Shown here: in pieces, positions 1 through 6,494 of the stretch | Numbering within the stretch: the stretch's first letter is position 1 | How the letters are laid out: every line of letters starts with the position of its first letter | Assembly (NCBI GenBank): GCA_050012775.1 | Contig: JBEKGN010000001.1 | Coordinates: 124,001 to 188,000, forward strand | From: Roseiarcus sp050012775 | GTDB lineage: Bacteria; Pseudomonadota; Alphaproteobacteria; Rhizobiales; Beijerinckiaceae | Reading direction: 5' to 3' | DNA length: 64,000 nt | Program-made: the position numbers and the translations under genes | Notes under the pieces: generated by a model | Seen by the model: only the letters and a program-made list of their open reading frames with translations | The model's database searches: none | Told to the model about the DNA's origin: nothing

Positions 1-98
1 CGACGAACGGCGCTCTTGCGCGCGCGCGGCGCGACGACTAGGCTTCCTGGCGTCGGCGCGCAAAAAGCGGCGCGCGACAAGCCTTTGCAAGAGGTCGG
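1..98 (+). other. Upstream flank of sppA, possible 3' end of a gene cut by the window edge
   Basis: One forward frame stays open from the window edge to a TAG at 39-41 and ends in two acidic residues, so a truncated upstream gene could end here. In many Rhizobiales the gene before sppA is rpsA, but too few codons are present to identify it. The remaining bases lead into the sppA start. Confidence 0.2.
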
Positions 99-1061
99 GT
101 GTCCACTTCCGCCGCTGATTATCTCGTCGACCGTCGCCATCTGCGCCGCCAGGTCGGGTTTTGGCGGATCGCCGCGTTCGTCGCCGCCGTGCTCGCCGTT
201 CTCGCGCTGGGATTGCGGTGGTACGGCGCCGGGCTCGGTCAGGCGCATATCGCGCGGCTTTCGATTTCCGGCCTCATCACCGGCAACGAGGCGACGCTGA
301 AGCTGATCCGCCAGGTCGCGGATTCGAAAGCCGCGGCGGCGCTCATCGATATCGACAGCCCCGGCGGCACGACCGAGGGCTCCGAAGTCCTCTACGAGGA
401 AATCCGACGCCTCGCCGAGAAGAAGCCGGTCGTGGCCGTCGTCGGATCGATGGCGGCTTCGGGCGCTTACATCGCCGCGCTGGGCGCCGACCGCATTTTC
501 GTTCGCGGCAATTCGATTGTCGGATCGATCGGCGTGCTCGTCCAATTTCCGAACGTGTCGGGGCTGATGGACAAGGTCGGCGTCAAGCTCGAATCGATCA
601 AGTCCTCGCCGCTCAAGGCCGCTCCGAACGGATTCGAGCCGACGAGCGAGGATGCGCGCGCCGCGATGGCCGCGCTCGTCGCGGATTCGTTCTCCTGGTT
701 CAAGGATCTGGTCAAGGAACGGCGCCATCTGAGCGACGACGAACTGGCGCGCGTCGACGATGGACGGGTGTTCACCGGGCGGCAGGGTCTGCCGCTGAAG
801 CTCGCCGACGCGATCGGCGGCGAGCGCGAGGCGATCAAGTGGCTGGAGGCCGAAAAAGGCGTCGCCAAGGATCTGCCGGTGCGCGACTGGCGAGCCAGCA
901 CCGGGCTCGCCGGCTTCAAACTGACGAGCTTGGCCGCCGCGGCGGCGGACGCCTTCGGCTTGCGCTCGATCGCGGGCGCGCTGCGGCGCGGCGATTGGGC
1001 GGGCGAGGGCGGTCCGGTTGACGGATTGGTCTCGATTTGGCAACTGTCTAGCGGGGATTGA
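99..1061 (+). CDS. sppA: Signal peptide peptidase SppA (S49 family, short form)
   Basis: Inner-membrane serine protease that degrades leftover signal peptides after protein export. The 320-residue protein has an N-terminal membrane anchor (about residues 22-45) and one S49 protease domain. The nucleophile is Ser121 in the GSMAASGAY motif and the general base is Lys173 in SSPLKAAPN, the Ser/Lys dyad of the family. The length fits the short, single-domain SppA of alphaproteobacteria rather than the tandem E. coli form. The GTG start was chosen because the membrane segment follows directly. ihfB begins about 50 bases downstream on the same strand, the usual sppA-ihfB order in Rhizobiales. Family assignment is secure. 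Confidence 0.93.
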   Translation: MSTSAADYLVDRRHLRRQVGFWRIAAFVAAVLAVLALGLRWYGAGLGQAHIARLSISGLITGNEATLKLIRQVADSKAAAALIDIDSPGGTTEGSEVLYEEIRRLAEKKPVVAVVGSMAASGAYIAALGADRIFVRGNSIVGSIGVLVQFPNVSGLMDKVGVKLESIKSSPLKAAPNGFEPTSEDARAAMAALVADSFSWFKDLVKERRHLSDDELARVDDGRVFTGRQGLPLKLADAIGGEREAIKWLEAEKGVAKDLPVRDWRASTGLAGFKLTSLAAAAADAFGLRSIAGALRRGDWAGEGGPVDGLVSIWQLSSGD

Positions 1062-1112
1062 CGCGCGGCATGGCGTTTTGCTCGTGCGTTATAGTTTCGA
1101 GGGGCGTCTCCT

Positions 1113-1403
1113 TTGATCAAGTCCGAGCTCGTGCAGCGTATGGCGGCGCGTAATCCGCATCTCTATCAACGCGACATCGAACACATCGTCGACGCCATTC
1201 TCGGCGAGATCACGGAAGCCCTGGCGCGCGGCGAGCGCGTCGAGCTGCGCGGATTTGGCGCGTTCTCGACCAAGCAGCGCCTCGCGCGCACGGGGCGCAA
1301 TCCGCGCACCGGCGACAAAGTGCCGGTCACGGAGAAACTCGTGCCGTTCTTCAAGACCGGCAAGGAAATGCGCGAACGCCTCAATCACAAGCCTGGCGCC
1401 TGA
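1113..1403 (+). CDS. ihfB: Integration host factor subunit beta
   Basis: DNA-bending nucleoid protein that acts as a heterodimer with IhfA in transcription, recombination and replication. The 96-residue protein is a full-length HU/IHF fold. It begins MIKSELVQRM, and the central signature (RGFGAFSTKQRLARTGRNP) carries the Asn-Pro of the beta arm that intercalates into DNA. The start codon is TTG, with an AGGGG-type ribosome binding site about 8-10 bases upstream, and it aligns with the normal IHF-beta N-terminus. It lies between sppA and a lapA-type gene, typical for Rhizobiales. The partner ihfA is not in the window. Confidence 0.95.
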   Translation: MIKSELVQRMAARNPHLYQRDIEHIVDAILGEITEALARGERVELRGFGAFSTKQRLARTGRNPRTGDKVPVTEKLVPFFKTGKEMRERLNHKPGA

Positions 1404-1493
1404 CGCGCACGGCCGATTGGTTTGCGCTGGGCGCGCTTTCGCGCCATTCTCGCGCCGCGCTTCCCCTACGCGAGAAAGTCGTCGGTTCCGCCC

Positions 1494-1817
1494 ATGGTTC
1501 GCTTCCTGAAACTCGTCCTCATCGCGCCCATCGCGATTCTTCTTCTGATTTTCGCCTTCGCCAATCGGCATTTCGTCACGGTCTCGTTCGATCCCTTCTC
1601 GTCGGGAGACATCCCCGCTTTCGCGATCCAGGCGCCGCTGTTCGTCGTCCTGATCGTCGCGGCCATGCTCGGCGTCGTCGCTGGCGGCGCGGCGACCTGG
1701 CTCGCGCAGGGCAAGCATCGTCGCGCCGCGCGGCAAAACGCGTTCGAAGCCGACAAGTGGCGCGCCGAGGCTGAGGCGGCCAAGGCGCAAGCGCTCGGTC
1801 CTCCGGCGCAACGCTGA
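1494..1817 (+). CDS. LapA-domain (DUF1049) inner-membrane protein
   Basis: Small membrane protein of the lipopolysaccharide assembly protein A (DUF1049) family. In E. coli LapA helps control LpxC turnover; the role here is inferred only from the family. The 107-residue product has two hydrophobic helices (about residues 4-23 and 44-68) joined by a short loop that includes a VSFDPFS segment, then a charged, Ala-rich cytoplasmic tail likely to be helical. The ATG at 1494 was chosen over a longer upstream reading because the family begins directly with the first helix. The gene follows ihfB, the conserved order, and the next gene starts 16 bases after its stop. Confidence 0.8.
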   Translation: MVRFLKLVLIAPIAILLLIFAFANRHFVTVSFDPFSSGDIPAFAIQAPLFVVLIVAAMLGVVAGGAATWLAQGKHRRAARQNAFEADKWRAEAEAAKAQALGPPAQR

Positions 1818-1833
1818 ACGGGGCCGAGCCGGG

Positions 1834-2793
1834 ATGCGCCATTTCACCGCCGCCGAAATCGACGCCGCGCTCGATTTTCCCTCGCTGATCGACGCGCTCA
1901 GCGAGAGCTTTCGCGGCGGCTTCCACGCGCCCCAACGCCATCACCACGAAATCGAACGCGCGGGCGAGCCCGCGGCGACGGCGTTGCTGATGCCGGCGTG
2001 GACGGCGCCCGGCGCCAGCGCCGGCGAATATCTGGGCGTGAAGATCGTCAATGTCTTTCCCGGCAATTCGGCGCGCGGCCTGCCCGCCGTGCTCGGCCTC
2101 TACGTCCTGCAGTCCGGCGTGACCGGCGCGCCGCTCGCCACGATGGACGGAACGCGGCTCACGCTGTGGCGCACCGCCGCCGCCTCCGCGCTGGCGGCGC
2201 GCCATCTCGCGCGCAGCGACGCGAAGAGCCTCCTGCTCGTCGGCGCCGGCGCGATGGCGCCATTCCTCGCCCGCGCCCACGCCAGCCAGCGACGAATCGA
2301 AAGAATCGCGGTATGGAACCATCGCCCGGAGGGCGCGCATCGGCTGGCGCAGGGCCTGATCGCGCAAGGGTTCCGCGCGCATGCGACCGGGCGGCTGGAG
2401 GAGGCCGTGCGCGAAGCCGACATCATTTCCTGCGCGACCCTTTCGCAGACGCCGCTCGTCGCCGGCGCCTGGCTCAAGGCCGGCCAGCACCTCGACCTCG
2501 TCGGCGCCTTCAACATGCATATGCGCGAGGCCGACGACGCGGCGCTGAAGCGCGCGCGAGTCTTCGTCGACACCAGCGCCGCGCTCGAGGAAGGCGGCGA
2601 CGTCGCGATCGGCCTGCAGAACGGCGCTCTTACGCGCGCCGACGTCGTCGCCGACCTCGCGGCGCTGGTGCGCGGCGCGCCGGGCCGCGGCGGACCGCTG
2701 GAGATCACGCTGTTCAAATCGGTCGGCGCGGCGATCGAGGATCTCGCGGCGGCGATGCTGGTGTGGAAGAAGGCGGGCGGCGAGAAGCTTTGA
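1834..2793 (+). CDS. Ornithine cyclodeaminase / mu-crystallin family protein
   Basis: NAD(P)-dependent enzyme of the ornithine cyclodeaminase/mu-crystallin superfamily. Members convert ornithine to proline, reduce cyclic imines or act as alanine or lysine dehydrogenases. The 319-residue length is normal. The substrate-side motif GVKIVNVFPGN and the Rossmann nucleotide motif GAGAMAPFLARAH are both clear. The true substrate cannot be read from the sequence. The gene sits between lapA and trpF with short gaps (16 and 30 bases), so it may be co-transcribed with trpF-trpB, although a direct link to tryptophan synthesis is not established. Confidence 0.85.
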   Translation: MRHFTAAEIDAALDFPSLIDALSESFRGGFHAPQRHHHEIERAGEPAATALLMPAWTAPGASAGEYLGVKIVNVFPGNSARGLPAVLGLYVLQSGVTGAPLATMDGTRLTLWRTAAASALAARHLARSDAKSLLLVGAGAMAPFLARAHASQRRIERIAVWNHRPEGAHRLAQGLIAQGFRAHATGRLEEAVREADIISCATLSQTPLVAGAWLKAGQHLDLVGAFNMHMREADDAALKRARVFVDTSAALEEGGDVAIGLQNGALTRADVVADLAALVRGAPGRGGPLEITLFKSVGAAIEDLAAAMLVWKKAGGEKL

Positions 2794-2823
2794 CTCCGCC
2801 GCCGTCTTGACCCAAATAGTCCC

Positions 2824-3513
2824 ATGCCTACGACCGTCAAAATCTGCGGCCTTTCGACCGCCGAGACGCTTCAAGCGGCGCTCGAGGCCGGCGCCGACAT
2901 GGTCGGCCTGGTGTTCTTCGAGCGCAGTCCGCGCTTCGTCGGGCTCGATCACGCACGCGAACTTGCGACAAAAGCGCGCGGGCGGGCGAAAATCGTCGCG
3001 CTCGGCGTCGACGCCTCCGACCGGACGCTGGCGGCGATCATCGCGAAAGTCGCGCCCGATATCCTGCAATTGCACGGCTCCGAGAGCCCCGAGCGCGTCG
3101 CCGAGATCAGCCACGCCTTCGGCGTTCCCGTCATGAAGGCGCTCGGCGTCGCCGAAGCCGCCGACTTCGCCAAGGCGCTGGAATACGACGACGCCGCCGA
3201 TTGGCTGCTGATCGACGCCAAGCCGCCCAAGGACGCGACGCGGCCGGGCGGCAACGGCGCGCCGTTCGACTGGCGCCTCGCGCGCGGCTTCGCGCCGAAA
3301 GCGCCGTGGCTTTTGTCGGGCGGGTTGGAGCCGGCCAATGTCGGCGAGGCGATCGCGCTCAGCGGCGCGCGCCGCGTCGACGTCTCCTCAGGGGTCGAGA
3401 GCGCGCCCGGCGTCAAGGACATCGAAAAGATCAAGGCGTTCGTCGCCGCCGCGCGCGCCGCGTTCGCGCGCCGGGACTCGGCGCGCGACGACGAGGCAAG
3501 GAGCATCCCGTGA
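2824..3513 (+). CDS. trpF: Phosphoribosylanthranilate isomerase
   Basis: Third step of the tryptophan branch: isomerises N-(5-phosphoribosyl)anthranilate to the carboxyphenylamino-deoxyribulose phosphate. The 229-residue protein is a TIM barrel starting MPTTVKICGLS, the conserved beta-1 strand with the active-site Cys. The phosphate-binding strand ends LSGGLEPANVGEA, followed by DVSSGVE with the catalytic-region Asp. Its TGA stop overlaps the GTG start of trpB by 4 bases (GTGA), so the two genes are translationally coupled. Confidence 0.95.
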   Translation: MPTTVKICGLSTAETLQAALEAGADMVGLVFFERSPRFVGLDHARELATKARGRAKIVALGVDASDRTLAAIIAKVAPDILQLHGSESPERVAEISHAFGVPVMKALGVAEAADFAKALEYDDAADWLLIDAKPPKDATRPGGNGAPFDWRLARGFAPKAPWLLSGGLEPANVGEAIALSGARRVDVSSGVESAPGVKDIEKIKAFVAAARAAFARRDSARDDEARSIP

Positions 3514-4730
3514 CCAAGATCGACAAACCCAATTCCTTCCGCAACGGCCCCGACGAGCGCGGCCATTTCGGCATTTTCGGCGGCCGCTTCGTCGCGGAAA
3601 CCCTGATGCCGCTCGTGCTGTCGCTTGAGGAGGCCTACAAGGCCGCCAAGGCCGATCCGAGCTTCCAGAGCGAGCTCGACTATTTCCTCGAGCACTATGT
3701 CGGACGCCCGAGCCCGCTCTATTTCGCCGAGCGGCTGACCGAGAAGCTCGGCGGCGCCAAGGTCTACTTCAAGCGCGACGAACTCAACCACACCGGCGCG
3801 CACAAGATCAACAATGTGCTCGGCCAGATCCTGCTGGCGCGGCGCATGGGCAAGACGCGCATCATCGCCGAGACGGGCGCCGGCCAGCACGGCGTCGCCA
3901 CCGCCACCGCCTGCGCGCGCTTCGGCCTGCAATGCATCGTCTATATGGGCGCGGTCGACGTCGAGCGGCAGAAGCCGAACGTCTTCCGCATGAAGATGCT
4001 CGGCGCCGAAGTGCGTCCGGTGCAGTCCGGCGCGCGCACCCTCAAGGACGCGATGAACGAAGCGTTGCGCGACTGGGTGACCAATGTCGCCGACACGTTC
4101 TATTGCATCGGCACGGCGGCGGGGCCGCATCCCTATCCCGCGATGGTGCGCGACTTCCAATGCGTGATCGGCAATGAGACGCGCGTCCAGATGCAGGAGG
4201 CGGAGGGCCGCCTGCCCGACTCGCTGGTCGCCTGCATCGGCGGCGGCTCCAACGCGATCGGGCTGTTCCATCCCTTCCTCGACGAGCGAAGCGTCGAGAT
4301 GTACGGCGTCGAGGCGGCGGGCCTCGGCCTCGACGTGCCGGACGGCCACGCCGCCTCGCTGTCGGGCGGACGCCCCGGCGTGCTGCACGGCAACCGCACC
4401 TATCTCCTGATGAACGACGACGGCCAGATCAACGAGGGCCATTCGATTTCCGCCGGCCTCGATTATCCCGGCGTCGGCCCCGAACATTCGTGGCTCAAGG
4501 AATCGGGCCGCGTGACCTATCTCTCGGCGACCGACAAGGAAGCGCTCGCCGCGTTCCAGCTGTGCTCGCTGCTGGAGGGCATCATCCCCGCCCTGGAGCC
4601 CGCCCACGCGCTCGCCAGGGTGATCGAGCTCGCGCCGAAGAAGCCGAGGGATCATCTGATGGTGATGAATCTGTGCGGACGCGGCGACAAGGACATCTTC
4701 GCCGTGGCGGATTATCTCGGCGGGATGTGA
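3510..4730 (+). CDS. trpB: Tryptophan synthase beta chain
   Basis: PLP enzyme that condenses indole and serine to tryptophan, normally in an alpha2-beta2 complex with TrpA. The 406-residue protein is standard TrpB1. The PLP lysine is Lys99 in the motif HTGAHKINNVLGQ, and the Gly-rich phosphate cup reads CIGGGSNAIG. The GTG start overlaps the trpF stop and was chosen because the reading MTKIDKPNSFRNGPDERGHF matches the family N-terminus. The usual third gene trpA does not follow; an unrelated TIR-domain gene starts 117 bases downstream. Confidence 0.96.
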   Translation: MTKIDKPNSFRNGPDERGHFGIFGGRFVAETLMPLVLSLEEAYKAAKADPSFQSELDYFLEHYVGRPSPLYFAERLTEKLGGAKVYFKRDELNHTGAHKINNVLGQILLARRMGKTRIIAETGAGQHGVATATACARFGLQCIVYMGAVDVERQKPNVFRMKMLGAEVRPVQSGARTLKDAMNEALRDWVTNVADTFYCIGTAAGPHPYPAMVRDFQCVIGNETRVQMQEAEGRLPDSLVACIGGGSNAIGLFHPFLDERSVEMYGVEAAGLGLDVPDGHAASLSGGRPGVLHGNRTYLLMNDDGQINEGHSISAGLDYPGVGPEHSWLKESGRVTYLSATDKEALAAFQLCSLLEGIIPALEPAHALARVIELAPKKPRDHLMVMNLCGRGDKDIFAVADYLGGM

Positions 4731-4847
4731 GCGAAGCCGGATCGGATCGCCCCGCCGCGCGCGCGTTTGCGCGGCAAGCGCGTTTCGGTTAGTGAAGGCG
4801 AGGCTGAGCGCGTCCCAATTCGCGGCGCGCCGGGGGCTCTCGACTTC

Positions 4848-6461
4848 ATGACCGCGCCGGTTTTCGTCAGCCATTCCTCGCGCGATCTCAAGCCGGTGCG
4901 CGCGCTGGTCGATGCGCTCGAAGCGCATGGGATCGCCTGCTGGATTTCCGAGCGCGACATCGCCGCGGGCGACAATTACGGCGATTCCATCGTCGACGCG
5001 ATCGAGAAAGCCAGCGCCATGGTGCTGGTGTTCTCCGGCGCCGCCAATGATTCCGACGAAATCAAGAAGGAAGTGGCGCTCGCCAGCCAGCGCCGCATCA
5101 CGCTCGTGCCGGTGCGCATCGAGGATGCGACGCCGAGCAAGGCGTTCCGCTACGAACTGGCGACGCGCAACTGGATCGACGTCTTCCCCGATTGGGACGC
5201 GGGCGTCGCCAAGCTCAGCGAACGCCTCGCCGCGATCCTCGCGCTGCCGCCGAGCGAGCGCGCGACGCCGGCCCCGACGCCCACGCCGGCGCCGCCGCGC
5301 TCCAACGCCGCCGCCTATGGCCTCGGCGCGGTCGTCGCGCTCGCGGTCGTCGCGGGGGGCGTCTGGTTCGCGACGCGCCCGGCGCCTGTTCCGACGCCCG
5401 TCCCGACGATCGCCACGCCGACCCTCTCGCCGACGGCCTCGCCCTCGCCGACCGCGACCGCTACCGGCGCGGCAAATGGAACAACCTCGGCTTCGACGAC
5501 GATCGTCGCCACGATCGTCGCCTCGCCGACCGCGACGGCGTCTCCATCGCCCGGGCCGACACAGACCGAGAGTCCAGTTCCGTCGCTAGCGCCGACACCC
5601 GTCGTCACCGCCGGCGTCGCCCCCCCGGCCGCCAAGCCGGCGGCGGTCGTTCCGGTCGGCCCGCCGCCCGCGCTCGCCGCGGGCGATCCCGGCGGCGAGG
5701 TCTTCAAAGAATGCGACGAGTGCCCGGAGATGGTCGTCGTCCCCGCGGGAAAGGCGATGCTGGGATCGCCGTCGGGAGAGCCGGGACGGCGGCCCGACGA
5801 AATGACGCCGCATCAAGTCGAAATCGCCGCGCCGCTCGCCGTCGGCCGTTACGCCGTCACGTTCAAGGAGTGGGACGCCTGTTTCGCCGAAGGCGGCTGC
5901 GGCCATCGCTCGCTCGGCGATCTCGACTTCGGCCGCGACCGCCGCCCGGTCCTTTTCGCGACCTGGAACGAGGCGCAGCTCTATGTCGACTGGCTGAAGC
6001 GCAAAACCGGGCAGCCCTATCGCCTGCTCAGCGAGGCCGAATGGGAATATGCCGCGCGCGGCTGCACGAGCCTCAAGTGTCCCTATGCGCCGTTTTGGTT
6101 CGGCGCGATCACGCCTGAGATCGCGGTCTACAATTGGCGCGATTCCTACCAGGGCAGCCCGAAGTCCTCCGCGCCGCTCAAGACAGCTCCAGTCGACAGC
6201 GGCCCGCCCAATCCGTTCGGGCTTTACAACATACTCGGCAATGTGCGCCAATGGACATTGGACTGTTGGAGCGCTGCGCCGGCGTCCGCGGCGTCGAACG
6301 GCGCGCCGGTCGTTTCGGGCGATTGTTCGGCGCGCGCGACCCGCGGCGGCTCGTGGGCCGACAAGCCGGTGGAGCTGCGCGCGGCGGCCCGATCCTGGGA
6401 AACCGTCGACGAGGGATCGGAAAAAATCGGATTTCGCGTAGCGAGGCCGCTCGCGCCGTGA
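4848..6461 (+). CDS. TIR - transmembrane - SUMF1/FGE-like domain protein
   Basis: A 537-residue fusion protein. Residues 3-130 form a TIR domain (FVSHSSRD start, ACWISERDI, later YELATRNWIDVFP). Glu75 in EIKKEVALA is a candidate NADase catalytic residue. Residues about 154-175 are one membrane helix, and 176-280 a Pro/Ser/Thr-rich stalk. Residues 288-534 are a SUMF1/formylglycine-generating-enzyme fold (VVVPAGKAMLGSP, LLSEAEWEYAARG, LGNVRQWTLDCW, RGGSW...GFRVAR). The catalytic Cys expected after RGGSW is absent, so this domain is more likely a binding module. Eight cysteines (289, 292, 345, 351, 406, 411, 473, 493) lie on the far side of the membrane, fitting disulfides outside the cytoplasm. 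The caspase-like gene follows after 33 bases. Start ATG 4848 was chosen because TIR begins there. Confidence 0.85.
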   Translation: MTAPVFVSHSSRDLKPVRALVDALEAHGIACWISERDIAAGDNYGDSIVDAIEKASAMVLVFSGAANDSDEIKKEVALASQRRITLVPVRIEDATPSKAFRYELATRNWIDVFPDWDAGVAKLSERLAAILALPPSERATPAPTPTPAPPRSNAAAYGLGAVVALAVVAGGVWFATRPAPVPTPVPTIATPTLSPTASPSPTATATGAANGTTSASTTIVATIVASPTATASPSPGPTQTESPVPSLAPTPVVTAGVAPPAAKPAAVVPVGPPPALAAGDPGGEVFKECDECPEMVVVPAGKAMLGSPSGEPGRRPDEMTPHQVEIAAPLAVGRYAVTFKEWDACFAEGGCGHRSLGDLDFGRDRRPVLFATWNEAQLYVDWLKRKTGQPYRLLSEAEWEYAARGCTSLKCPYAPFWFGAITPEIAVYNWRDSYQGSPKSSAPLKTAPVDSGPPNPFGLYNILGNVRQWTLDCWSAAPASAASNGAPVVSGDCSARATRGGSWADKPVELRAAARSWETVDEGSEKIGFRVARPLAP

Positions 6462-6494
6462 GCGGGCCGCCCCATGAACGACATGAGGTTCGAC

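Noticed and set aside
2949..4928. Long minus-strand frame over trpF-trpB
   Set aside because: Shadow of clear trpF and trpB; composition rich in Arg, Ala and His without motifs.
4848..6461. SUMF1 domain as the variable protein of a diversity-generating retroelement
   Set aside because: No reverse transcriptase gene and no template repeat are visible nearby, and no adenine-rich variable stretch stands out at the C-terminus.
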